Part shown: positions 42,941 to 51,600 of the stretch, in pieces
Layout: every line of letters begins with the position of its first letter
Numbering within the stretch: the stretch's first letter is position 1
NCBI GenBank assembly: GCA_937974245.1
Contig: CALJKV010000046.1
Span: forward strand, 91,065-155,064
DNA from: an uncultured Chloroflexota bacterium
GTDB taxonomy: Bacteria > Chloroflexota > Anaerolineae > Aggregatilineales > Phototrophicaceae
Direction: 5' to 3'
DNA length: 64,000 nt
Program-made: the position numbers and the translations under genes
Notes under the pieces: model-generated
The model's database searches: none
The model's input: the letters and a program-made list of their open reading frames with translations, nothing else
Told to the model about the DNA's origin: nothing

Positions 42941-44359
42941 CTACTCAAACGTTAAATCCACTGATCCTGATGTGATTTCCTGTACTGTGATACCGCCGCC
43001 GGAGAGGCTCAACAATGAGACCACGCCGCCTACTGGGCAGCCATCTACCGAGTTGCATATTGCCCCTGGGAGCGACAACGTATAGTGTCCATTCTGAGAT
43101 ATTATGGTTTCACCGTGACCATATTGATCAAATAAAACTGCGCCAGTTTCATTCGTTGTCACTTGGATAGAAGTCGGGGTTGCGGTTTGCGCCCAGGCCA
43201 GAATACCTGTTCGCCCATCAGCATAATCTAATCGCACGACAGCTAATGTGTTGGTCTGCGCAAGTGACGTTTTTACGACCCCAGATAATTCCCGGATAAC
43301 CATCCCCCAGGTATCGAAGGCTGGACGGCGGGATTCATCGGCCCGCAGCAGTCCGAAAGTTTCTCCACCTGGGGGTAAACTCCAGTCAAAAAATTTGTAA
43401 ACAGCGATGCGTTCCGCCCCACCTGCCAGCCCCAGCGCCGCAGACTGTATCAGGAAAGCGGCTTGCTGCGCCAGGTCAAGCTGGTACACCGGGCGTACAA
43501 CCGGCCAGAGCGGATCATCTGTGGGGCCGGCGTTGGTTTCGTTAATCCATATTGTCTTATCGGTTAGGCCATAAGCGTCCAAAAGCATCCGTGTCTCGCG
43601 GACAATATCATAGACTGTGTGAGTACGGAAGTAAATATGCAGGCTGACCGTGTCAAAATAGTAATCATTGTCTGCTGCATCGGGGTCGGCAACGATGCGT
43701 TCCAGCAGGCGATCCAGATACAGACGACGCCCGGCATTGATGTCGTGCCAATAGGTTGTGCCGGCAAGGTGAATCTTCAAGTCAGGGTTTTCCGGTTTCC
43801 CGGCAAGATAAGCTACTTTGACCATCTGGAAGTAGTCTTCCAGCGAACCTTCAAACTCGAAACCATAGGTATCGGATGAGATGTCTGGCTCGTTCCAGAT
43901 GATGAAGCGGTTGACTCCCCGCCAGCGGTAGTATTCCACCGTCCGCCGGATGAATGCTGCCCAAGTGTTGTCGGGGTCATCTACTGGCAGGTATAGTCCA
44001 CGAGGGACGCCCGGCCCCGGTGTACCATCTGTTGCCCAGGCAGGCGTATGCTTGATAATAGCGACGATTTCCCGGCCACAGTCTTGGGCTGCCACCAACC
44101 AGCGTTCATCTACATTAAGGGTGTTCCAGTCTTCTGCGCCGGTAGGTTGGTGCTGCGACCAATCAAAGATGATACGCTCCCAACCAGGATGCAAGTCACA
44201 CACGACTTCCGGCAACCAGAAGCCTTCAACCACACCAAATGGGTTGTAATCCGCCGCTGGGCGGGGCGTTTGCGCCCGTAGTGTGAGCGCAGGGAGCAAC
44301 ACGAACAGGAGTATGGCGCCCCATGAAACCCACAACCTGATATGTATGTGGTTACTCAC
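42941..44359 (-). CDS. Secreted clan-A glycoside hydrolase (GH39-like)
   Basis: 472 residues with an N-terminal signal (WGAILLFVLLPALTLRAQ). TIM-barrel retaining glycosidase: acid/base Glu ~157 in RFIIWNEPDISSDTYGF and probable nucleophile Glu ~273 in KTIWINETNAGPTDDP, both in the classical strand-4/strand-7 positions. YYFDTVSLHIYF matches strand 6. A small beta domain follows (~370-472). Closest in pattern to GH39/GH5-like extracellular enzymes; substrate not predictable. The ATG overlaps the end of recJ by 8 nt, an unexpected coupling of an exported enzyme with a repair nuclease. Confidence 0.8.
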   Translation of the reverse strand: MSNHIHIRLWVSWGAILLFVLLPALTLRAQTPRPAADYNPFGVVEGFWLPEVVCDLHPGWERIIFDWSQHQPTGAEDWNTLNVDERWLVAAQDCGREIVAIIKHTPAWATDGTPGPGVPRGLYLPVDDPDNTWAAFIRRTVEYYRWRGVNRFIIWNEPDISSDTYGFEFEGSLEDYFQMVKVAYLAGKPENPDLKIHLAGTTYWHDINAGRRLYLDRLLERIVADPDAADNDYYFDTVSLHIYFRTHTVYDIVRETRMLLDAYGLTDKTIWINETNAGPTDDPLWPVVRPVYQLDLAQQAAFLIQSAALGLAGGAERIAVYKFFDWSLPPGGETFGLLRADESRRPAFDTWGMVIRELSGVVKTSLAQTNTLAVVRLDYADGRTGILAWAQTATPTSIQVTTNETGAVLFDQYGHGETIISQNGHYTLSLPGAICNSVDGCPVGGVVSLLSLSGGGITVQEITSGSVDLTFE

Positions 44360-46079
44360 TGGGCCGGATGTCCTGTAAATTCAACTGTAAATTACGATGC
44401 CCGTTCCACTCATTGATTTCCAGGTAATAGGCGGCGTCAATACGTTCAGGCATTTTAGCAGCCCATTCGCCCAGACCGAAGCCAATCGCATCTAACGGCG
44501 GCTGCCCAGCACGGGCTAATTTCAGCTTGAGATGTTTATCTTCTTTGCCAACCGTTCGGCATTCTAGCACACGCAGGTTATTACTCATCAATACCGGGGT
44601 GGGGTTGGAGTGTCCCGTTGGCTCCAGTTTGGATAATTCGAGTAACAGGTCTTCATTCAGGGTGTGAATATCTACTTCAACATCCACATCCAGCGACGGG
44701 CGCAGGTCTTGCCCCTCAAGGGTTTCCCGTGCCAGCCAGGTTAGTTTTTCCCGTAATTGGGTGACATTTTCGTTCAATACACTGAATCCCGCTGCCTGAG
44801 CATGTCCGCCGTGTCGAATGAGCAGGTCGGCACACTGGTCAAGCGCGTGCGTGATGTCAAACTGAGGGATGCTGCGACAGGAAGCACGGCTTTCGATTAG
44901 CCCCTCTTCCATGACCACTGCGGGGCGAAAATATTCTTCCGCCAACCGCCCGGCCACCAGCCCGACAATTCCTGGCTGGAAATCGGGGTCTGAGGCAAAT
45001 ATTAATGGAACACTACCGTCTGTCGCCTCAATCTGGTCACGAACAAGTTCCTGGGCAGAACGGGTGAGTTCCTGGCGTTGGGTGTTTAGCTCGTGGAGCT
45101 GTTGTGCCAGTATCTCCGCTTCCTCCGTACTGGTGGCTGTCAGCAGGTCATAGGCAATCATCGCACTGTCCAGCCGGCCAGCAGCGTTGATACGCGGCCC
45201 CAGGGCAAAGCCAATCGTCATGGCATTAACTTTGCCCGGTTCTGCTCCTGCAACCTTGAGTAACGCCTGCAGACCTGTTCTCCGTCCTTCGTTAATAACT
45301 TTCAGCCCTTGCTGCACCAGGATGCGATTCTCCAGACTGTTCAGCGGTGCAAGGTCAGCTACCGTACCGATAGCGACCAGGTCGAGCAGGTCCTCCAGAT
45401 GAAGTTTCGGTCTGCCATTACGCTTTGAATCGTTGGCCTGGGTGACTTTGAGCAGCGCTTCCGCCAATTTGTAGGCCACGCCGACTCCGGCCAACATGTC
45501 TTCAGGATAGTCGCAGTCTTCTTGTTTTGGATTGATAACTGCCAGCGCATCTGGAATTTCTGGGCCGATTGAGTGGTGATCGGTTACGATGATATCCAGC
45601 CCGGCAGCCTTACCCTCCTTGATTTCCTCTACGGAGCGAATACCACAGTCTACGGTAATTACAAGTTTTTTGCCCGCTGCTGCCAGCTTCTGCAATGCTT
45701 CCGTGTTGACACCATAACCTTCATCAACACGATGCGGAATATAAGGTTCAACATCGGCACCCAGGGAACGTAGTGTCTCCACCATCAGGGCAGTAGATGT
45801 GACCCCATCGGCATCGAAATCTCCGTATACCGTTATCGGTTCATGGCTACGAATGGCCTGCCGAATTCGGGTAACGGCCTCATTAATACCTTTCATGCGA
45901 GCTTTTTTGTCGAAACTATCAGGGGGGGAGTAGTCGCTGTTCAGAAACTCGCGGGCCTTGAGCGGATTCGTCAGCCCACGATTGTGCAGCACCTGTGCCA
46001 GCACCGGACTCATACCGCGATAATTGTGGAGCATATCGGATGGCAGTGTGGGCGCGATAATCCAATGTTTTGGTAGCAT
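44352..46079 (-). CDS. recJ: Single-stranded-DNA-specific exonuclease RecJ
   Basis: 5'-3' ssDNA exonuclease of recombination and mismatch repair. 575 residues, the normal RecJ length. Metal-binding motifs: VYGDFDADGVTSTAL, ITVDCGIRSVEE, DIIVTDHHSIG, then LDLVAIGTVADLAPL, and DHHA1 with RHGGHAQAAGFSV. The C-terminal OB fold includes LKLKLARAGQPPLDAIGFGLGEWA. No ribosome site is obvious upstream; TACTAT lies just before the ATG. It overlaps the glycosidase gene by 8 nt. fmt is divergent, 91 nt away. Confidence 0.96.
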   Translation of the reverse strand: MLPKHWIIAPTLPSDMLHNYRGMSPVLAQVLHNRGLTNPLKAREFLNSDYSPPDSFDKKARMKGINEAVTRIRQAIRSHEPITVYGDFDADGVTSTALMVETLRSLGADVEPYIPHRVDEGYGVNTEALQKLAAAGKKLVITVDCGIRSVEEIKEGKAAGLDIIVTDHHSIGPEIPDALAVINPKQEDCDYPEDMLAGVGVAYKLAEALLKVTQANDSKRNGRPKLHLEDLLDLVAIGTVADLAPLNSLENRILVQQGLKVINEGRRTGLQALLKVAGAEPGKVNAMTIGFALGPRINAAGRLDSAMIAYDLLTATSTEEAEILAQQLHELNTQRQELTRSAQELVRDQIEATDGSVPLIFASDPDFQPGIVGLVAGRLAEEYFRPAVVMEEGLIESRASCRSIPQFDITHALDQCADLLIRHGGHAQAAGFSVLNENVTQLREKLTWLARETLEGQDLRPSLDVDVEVDIHTLNEDLLLELSKLEPTGHSNPTPVLMSNNLRVLECRTVGKEDKHLKLKLARAGQPPLDAIGFGLGEWAAKMPERIDAAYYLEINEWNGHRNLQLNLQDIRPSE

Positions 46080-46170
46080 AAATAGTATCCAAACAGCCGT
46101 TTACAATTTGTGTCCCCGATACTACCATACGACAACTAGGCCACACAAGCATTGAGCAGGGATAATCGGT

Positions 46171-47097
46171 ATGGCAAGAATTGTATTTATGGGAACGCCC
46201 GATTTTGCTGTTCCCACACTGCGGGCATTGATCGCACAGCATGAAGTTGTTGGCGTAGTGACACAACCGGATCGCCCGGCGGGGCGTAAGCGCCAGCTAC
46301 ATATGTCGCCGGTGAAGCGAGTGGCGCTGGAAAACGGCATTCCGGTGATCCAGCCTGAGAAGCTTCGTCGCCCTGAAGCCCTTGAATCCTTGAAGGCGTG
46401 GAATCCGGAAGCTTATGTGGTCGCAGCCTTTGGTCAGATTCTCTCGCAGGCCGCGCTCGATATTCCACCACTCGGTTCGATCAATGTCCATGCTTCATTG
46501 CTGCCTCGCTGGCGGGGGGCTGCGCCGATTCAGGCCGCCATCCGGCATGGGGACAGCGAAACAGGTATCACGATCATGAAGATGGATGCTGGTTTGGATA
46601 CCGGGCCAATGTTGGCTCAAGAAACGATTCTGATAGCTTCTGATGAAACCGGCCAGACCCTACACGATAAATTGGCACTGGTGGGGTCGAGACTGTTGAT
46701 CGCAATCCTGCCGGAGTATTTGTTTGGCGTACGTCAACCGCAGTCACAAGATGATTCTCTGGCAACGTATGCGCCCCAGGTAACAAAAGAAGAGGGGAAT
46801 ATTCCCTGGCAAATGGATGCTGACACGATTGAGCGGCTTGTTCGCGCCTTTACCCCCTGGCCGGGGACATTCACTTTCTGGAATAACCAGCAGCTTAAAA
46901 TTCATGCCGGGAACATTGGCGCGGGAAACGCTGAACCGGGTCTGGTCGTGGAAACGCCGCGAGGGACAGCAATTGGCACCGGAGACGGCCTTTTTTACCC
47001 GTCACGTCTCCAGCTTGCCGGACGCAACGCAGTTTCTGTGGCCGAGTTTATCCGGGGATATACGGGATTCGTAGGCTCACGGTTGTTTGTTTCCTAA
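46171..47097 (+). CDS. fmt: Methionyl-tRNA formyltransferase
   Basis: Formylates Met-tRNA-fMet for initiation, working with IF-2 (infB in this window). 308 residues. N-terminal formyltransferase fold MARIVFMGTPDFAVPTLRALI with VTQPDRPAGRKRQL, catalytic region INVHASLLPRWRGAAPIQAAIRHGDSETGITIMKMDAGLDTGPML (Asn/His/Asp triad), and a C-terminal OB domain. AGGGAT lies upstream of the ATG. def is not adjacent. Its TAA stop shares two bases with the TAG stop of the convergent metallophosphatase (CTAA, 47094-47097). Confidence 0.96.
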   Translation: MARIVFMGTPDFAVPTLRALIAQHEVVGVVTQPDRPAGRKRQLHMSPVKRVALENGIPVIQPEKLRRPEALESLKAWNPEAYVVAAFGQILSQAALDIPPLGSINVHASLLPRWRGAAPIQAAIRHGDSETGITIMKMDAGLDTGPMLAQETILIASDETGQTLHDKLALVGSRLLIAILPEYLFGVRQPQSQDDSLATYAPQVTKEEGNIPWQMDADTIERLVRAFTPWPGTFTFWNNQQLKIHAGNIGAGNAEPGLVVETPRGTAIGTGDGLFYPSRLQLAGRNAVSVAEFIRGYTGFVGSRLFVS

Positions 47098-48137
47098 CCC
47101 GTGGTCGTGGTTGGCACCGCGCTATCGAACACAAAGCGCAAACTTGGAATGAGGTCACTCGTGGTTCTGATGGGTTTTTCGCAGTCTAGCAGCATATAAC
47201 GGGCGGCGCGTTTGGGAAAGGCATGGGTATAACTGGCTACCCGCAGATGCTGCTTACCGATTTCGGCATAGCCATCTTTCACGCTGATGTGACCAGCGAC
47301 CAAGACGTGCTGCTCATTTGGGCTGATTTCCGAAATCACTTGTAGGAATGTCTTGGTTGTTTTCTGGTAGGCAGCTTCACCGACTTCTAGTTCGTTCTGG
47401 GTGAATAAAGTGTTCCAAATCAAGTCAAAATCGGTATTTTGCCCGCTCAGGAACAACACACGCAGCAGGTCATTATAGCGCGGGTCATCTGATCCCGTAA
47501 CTGCCAGGTAGTGTTTGGCCTGTTCCTCGTATGATAAACCAGTGAAGTGTGAATATCCACGCTGAAGGCTTTCAATATCTAATTTGTGCAGATCTTTATC
47601 AGCCGCATCAATTAATTCGGTGTGGTTAATGTTGAACAGTCGTTCGGCGTGTTTGGTGGAAGAAATGTCTGTTGCAGCCCCAGCGTGGGTGAGCAGTACC
47701 CCGGCCTTGGTGCGGGCAAAAAACGGCAAACCACAAAGAAATTCAATAACATCCTTCCGCCGATAGACATCCTTATACCGTTGGTCAAGGCGCGTGAGGG
47801 ACGCCTCAAAGCGCGGGGTATATTCAACCGAACCCTTAGCGAGAGTCAATCCATAAATATGAGGCAACTCATGATTGCCTAACAAGACAATCACTTTTTC
47901 TTTGCCCAAAGTAGCCTGCATTCGCATTACATCCAGCAGAATGTCGAGGCTGTAGTCTTGCTCTTCTGTTCCTTCACTGTGGATCAGGTCGCCACACAGC
48001 ACAAGGTAATCTACTTTGCCCTCTGCTTGCTGTTTTAGAAACGTATCCCGCAATCGGCGATAGATGTCCCATGCCCCGTGTAAATCGGTCACGACCATTG
48101 CCGTGCCTTGATTAAGATCAACGACTCGTTGCGACAT
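47094..48137 (-). CDS. Calcineurin-like metallophosphoesterase
   Basis: About 347 residues from ATG 48137 (MSQRVVDLNQG), with ACAGGGAT upstream; the frame extends to 48188 without support. Metallophosphatase motifs: VVTDLHGAWD (D-x-H), LVLCGDLIHSE (GD), VLLGNHELPHI (GNHE), VLLTHAGA and VLVAGHISVKDGY (GH-x-H-like). The fold matches protein-phosphatase-type or Ap4A-hydrolase-type enzymes, but the substrate is unknown. It ends head-on with fmt, sharing stop bases, and has no partner gene. Confidence 0.85.
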   Translation of the reverse strand: MSQRVVDLNQGTAMVVTDLHGAWDIYRRLRDTFLKQQAEGKVDYLVLCGDLIHSEGTEEQDYSLDILLDVMRMQATLGKEKVIVLLGNHELPHIYGLTLAKGSVEYTPRFEASLTRLDQRYKDVYRRKDVIEFLCGLPFFARTKAGVLLTHAGAATDISSTKHAERLFNINHTELIDAADKDLHKLDIESLQRGYSHFTGLSYEEQAKHYLAVTGSDDPRYNDLLRVLFLSGQNTDFDLIWNTLFTQNELEVGEAAYQKTTKTFLQVISEISPNEQHVLVAGHISVKDGYAEIGKQHLRVASYTHAFPKRAARYMLLDCEKPIRTTSDLIPSLRFVFDSAVPTTTTG

Positions 48138-48352
48138 ATCCCTGTAACACCCCGTAAGCTGTAATGATGAGGGCGAGGCAGGCTGCACTCGCCCTCTAAC
48201 ATTTACACGATATCAATGACCACACTCTGAAACAGGTGGTTTTCTCCGCATCCGAAGGCAATATGCGTAATTGACAGGTACTCCATTTATGAGAGCATAA
48301 TGCTCCGGCATAAAGTTCACTTGCCGAATGTTTTCTTTGTGGATTGTGTAGC

Positions 48353-49297
48353 TCAATACCCCAAGATTTCCACAACAGAACGCACTGCTTCGGCGCTGAC
48401 TCCCAGCATACCTTTTTCTTCGTCGTTCAGCTCCATCTCGATCACTTTCTCAACGCCTTTCGCGCCCAGGACCGCCGGAACACCGATGTAGAGATCATTA
48501 TAGCCGTATTCGCCATTCAGTAACACTGCGGATGGAATAATTCGTTTCTGGTCACGGATAATCGCTTCGACCATTTCAACAGCACCTGCCGCCGGAGCAT
48601 ACCAGGCGCTGACACCGATGAGGCCGACGATTTCGCCACCGCCTTTGCGTGTGCGCTCAATAATCGCCTGGAGTTTGTCTTCCGCCATCAGTTCACGTAC
48701 CGGAATTCCGGCTACCGAAGTGTGGCGTGGCAGTGGCACCATCTGGTCGCCATGTCCACCCAGCACGATACCGTGCACATCGCGGACACTGACGTTCAGT
48801 TCCATCGCAATAAATGTCTTATAACGGGCAGTGTCTAGGGCACCAGCTTGACCGATCACGCGTTCACTGGGGAAACCGCTTTCTTGCAGCGCGACATGGC
48901 ACATGGCGTCCAGCGGGTTGGAAACAATGATAATAATCGCATTGGGAGAGTGTTGTGCAACCTGACGTGTGACTTCACCAACGATTTTCTGATTGGTTTT
49001 CACGAGTTCATCACGACTGGGGTATTTACCTGTAACTGGGTCTTTCTTGCGCGGGACACCCGCCGTAATTATTACTACATCCGAGCCAGCAGTTTCTTCG
49101 TAACTATTGGTACCGGTGATGTTCAGGTCGAACTTCATGACCGGGGCAGATTGCGCTAAGTCAAGTGCTTTACCCTGAGGCAAGCCTTCGACAATATCTA
49201 CCAGCACCACATCAGCCAATTCGCGGGTGGCGATCCAGTGAGCGCATGTCGCCCCAACATTTCCTGCACCGATAACTGAAACTTTTTTACGAGCCAT
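48353..49297 (-). CDS. mdh: Malate dehydrogenase (LDH-like, NAD)
   Basis: Interconverts malate and oxaloacetate. 314 residues, of the lactate-dehydrogenase-like type found in Chloroflexota. GAGNVGATCAHW (10-21) binds NAD and VDIVEGLPQGKALDL carries the Asp that favours NAD. VSNPLDAM, GQAGALDTARYKTFIA, catalytic His in GGHGDQMVPLP and GGGEIVGLIG are all present. PRKKDPVTGKYPSRDEL is a slightly longer mobile loop than usual, with Arg for oxaloacetate. Neighbouring pckA and ppdK complete an oxaloacetate-PEP-pyruvate node. The ATG is 6 nt after a TAGAAT box and lacks a ribosome site. Confidence 0.95.
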   Translation of the reverse strand: MARKKVSVIGAGNVGATCAHWIATRELADVVLVDIVEGLPQGKALDLAQSAPVMKFDLNITGTNSYEETAGSDVVIITAGVPRKKDPVTGKYPSRDELVKTNQKIVGEVTRQVAQHSPNAIIIIVSNPLDAMCHVALQESGFPSERVIGQAGALDTARYKTFIAMELNVSVRDVHGIVLGGHGDQMVPLPRHTSVAGIPVRELMAEDKLQAIIERTRKGGGEIVGLIGVSAWYAPAAGAVEMVEAIIRDQKRIIPSAVLLNGEYGYNDLYIGVPAVLGAKGVEKVIEMELNDEEKGMLGVSAEAVRSVVEILGY

Positions 49298-49303
49298 GAG
49301 GTT

Positions 49304-49309
49304 ATTCTA
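49304..49309 (-). promoter_or_regulatory. -10 box directly upstream of mdh
   Basis: TAGAAT on the minus strand (49309-49304), 6 nt before the mdh ATG, the same spacing as for the GAF-PAS kinase. This implies a leaderless mRNA. The -35 region is weak. Confidence 0.4.
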
Positions 49310-49388
49310 TCTCCATTGAAAATTTACATATAAACAGCAAGTATATCCTGCTGAATAGCCGAGGAATCATGTGTCAAAGTCTTCAAGA

Positions 49389-49458
49389 ATCTATCCATAA
49401 AATTGACGTGGATACAATGGGCGTTTTAAACCCATGTATGCGAGTTTTATGGATAGAT
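49389..49458. repeat. Nested inverted repeat between pckA and mdh
   Basis: Outer arms ATCTATCCATAAAA (49389-49402) and TTTTATGGATAGAT (49445-49458) match perfectly over 14 bp. Inside, ATACAATGGG (49412-49421) and CCCATGTAT (49431-49439) form a second stem with one bulged A around a 9-nt loop. No T run follows the outer stem on either strand. It may be a cruciform, an mRNA processing site, or a small MITE-like insertion. Confidence 0.7.
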
Positions 49459-49498
49459 ATAGAAACGATTCGATTATAACACAGCCAACCAGACCACT

Positions 49499-51097
49499 TT
49501 ATATGATTGGTCCAGCGGAAACAACCTCTGCGCCGGCCAAGTCAGCGTACTTCTTGAAGTTCTGTTTGAAGCGCTGCGCCAGATCTCTGGCTTTGGTGTC
49601 ATAGGCCTCTTTATCGTCCCATGTATTGCGTGGATTGAGGATATTGGTTGGCACATCCGGTACTCGATCGGGAACGTGCAGCCCAAAAATCGGGTCGGCA
49701 GTGGTGGGAATGACGGTCAACGCACCGTCTAGGATAGCATTAATAATCGCACGGGTATGCGTGAGACTCATGCGGTTGCCTACCCCATACGGCCCGCCCG
49801 TCCAACCCGTATTTACCAGCCAGACAGTTGCCTGATGCAAAGTCAGCTTCTCGCGCAGTAAGTTGGCATAGACTGTAGGATGCAGTGGGAGGAAGGGGGC
49901 ACCAAAACATGCGCTGAATGTTGCCGATGGTTCGGTAACACCTCTTTCCGTCCCTGCGACTTTGGCGGTGTAACCGCTGATGAAGTGATACATCGCCTGT
50001 TCGGGTGTCAGTCGGGATACCGGTGGCAGCACACCAAAGGCGTCCGCTGTCAGGAAGATCACATTTTTGGGATGACCACCCATACCAGTTTTTGTCGCAT
50101 TGGGGATATGGCCGATTGGGTAGGATGCTCGTGTGTTTTCGGTGTATGTATCATCATCCAGATTCAGCCTGCGCGAATTCATGTCCATACTGACATTTTC
50201 GAGGATTGTGCCAAAACGCCGGGTTGTTTCGTAGATTTCCGGTTCGCCAGTAGGGGATAGCTTGATCACTTTGGCGTAACAACCCCCTTCAAAATTGAAA
50301 ACACCGTTGTCGCTCCATCCGTGCTCATCATCGCCAATCAGTATGCGGCTGGAATCTGCGGAAAGTGTGGTTTTGCCTGTGCCGGAAAGGCCAAAGAACA
50401 AGGCCGTTTCTCCATTTGCACCTGCGCCAATATTGGCAGAGCAGTGCATCGGCAGGACATTGCGTTGCGGTAGTTTGTAATTCAGGACACTGAAAATGGA
50501 TTTCTTCACCTCGCCGGCATAGCTTGTGCCGCCGATCAAGACCATTCTGCGGGCAAAATTAAGCAGCACAAATGCCGATGAACGTGTGCCATCAATCTCT
50601 GGTCGTGCGTGGAAATCGGGTGCCTGGATAACCGTGAACTCTGGGGTAAAATTCACAGATTCTTCCGGAGTGGCACGAATAAACATATTGCGAGCAAACA
50701 GGTTATGCCAGGCATGTTCATTAATGATACGCACTTTCATCCGGTAGCCTGGTGCTGCCCCAGCGATCATATTCTGGACAAAGATATTTTTGCCCTGGAA
50801 GTAGGCCAGGACTTTCTGGAGCAGGGCGTCAAACTGCTGTTCGCTGAACGCGACGTTCACCTCACCCCACCAGACTTTGTCCCTCGAAGTAGGTTCTTCC
50901 ACAATAAACCGGTCTTTCGGAGAACGTCCGGTATGATCGCCTGTGCGTGTGACCAGCGGCCCCATGTGGGATATAAAACCTTCCTGGCGGCGTAAGGCTT
51001 GTTCATATAGTTGGGGCGTATGCAGGTCCCAGTAAATCTGGTTGAGGTTGCTAAATCCTAACGCTTCCATCTCTGGATGTGTCTGTACAATCTGCAT
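49499..51097 (-). CDS. pckA: Phosphoenolpyruvate carboxykinase (ATP)
   Basis: Converts oxaloacetate + ATP to PEP + CO2 + ADP, first step of gluconeogenesis. 532 residues, standard for the ATP-dependent family. P-loop GLSGTGKTTLSAD, kinase-1a LIGDDEHGWSDNGVFNFEGGCYAK (Asp ligands of Mn), FGTILENVSMD, YPIGHIPNATKTG, and C-terminal NTGWTGGPYGVG. Strong GAGGATGATCC ribosome region before ATG. Divergent from ppdK across a 503-nt gap and followed on the same strand by mdh. Confidence 0.97.
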   Translation of the reverse strand: MQIVQTHPEMEALGFSNLNQIYWDLHTPQLYEQALRRQEGFISHMGPLVTRTGDHTGRSPKDRFIVEEPTSRDKVWWGEVNVAFSEQQFDALLQKVLAYFQGKNIFVQNMIAGAAPGYRMKVRIINEHAWHNLFARNMFIRATPEESVNFTPEFTVIQAPDFHARPEIDGTRSSAFVLLNFARRMVLIGGTSYAGEVKKSIFSVLNYKLPQRNVLPMHCSANIGAGANGETALFFGLSGTGKTTLSADSSRILIGDDEHGWSDNGVFNFEGGCYAKVIKLSPTGEPEIYETTRRFGTILENVSMDMNSRRLNLDDDTYTENTRASYPIGHIPNATKTGMGGHPKNVIFLTADAFGVLPPVSRLTPEQAMYHFISGYTAKVAGTERGVTEPSATFSACFGAPFLPLHPTVYANLLREKLTLHQATVWLVNTGWTGGPYGVGNRMSLTHTRAIINAILDGALTVIPTTADPIFGLHVPDRVPDVPTNILNPRNTWDDKEAYDTKARDLAQRFKQNFKKYADLAGAEVVSAGPII

Positions 51098-51600
51098 GGA
51101 TCATCCTCCGTAATGAATGTAGGGGGTTGCCGGGAATAATGGCTGAGATCAGTGAAGTTGAATGTCTTCACATGCCTGAAAAACAGGAATAAACAGGAAA
51201 TATTACGGAAATAATGTTCTGCATATCGTTAATGATCTATGCAGGGAAACACACCCATATAGGCGGAATGCGCATCGTTAGAGTGTGATTTACCACATAA
51301 TCTGTATGAAACAAAATCGGCTTGCACTGCAATGGCGATGAATCAACTTTACGCGTTGAGTAGGTTCTGACGTGGGGTATTGAGATTAAAAACAAGGCAC
51401 ACTGCGCATAATGCCTGAATACAATCGCCATTTCAATCCTAATTCTCCACACAAGTATCAGCATATCCAATGTTTCAACAAGCGACATATTACAACTGTC
51501 ACATTACAACAGGCCTAATGTCAATATACCTTGCTGAAGGCGCGTGGCACAATGGTGACGATGTTGTTTAAGTCCAAGCCATTCAAGGAGTAAATGTATT
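51098..51600. other. Gene-free 503-nt divergent control region between pckA and ppdK
   Basis: No convincing gene. Possible control elements: TGCATA (51220-51225) inverted as TATGCA (51238-51243) around a 12-nt centre; ATTACAAC directly repeated at 51489-51496 and 51503-51510, 14 nt apart, about 90-110 nt before ppdK; and ACAGGAA twice near 51182-51199. AAGGAG just before 51591 is the ppdK ribosome site. The promoters could not be assigned with confidence. Confidence 0.4.

Noticed and set aside
51237..51488. 83-codon minus-strand frame in the pckA-ppdK gap
   Set aside because: No ribosome site, unusual composition, no motif. Treated as part of the control region.
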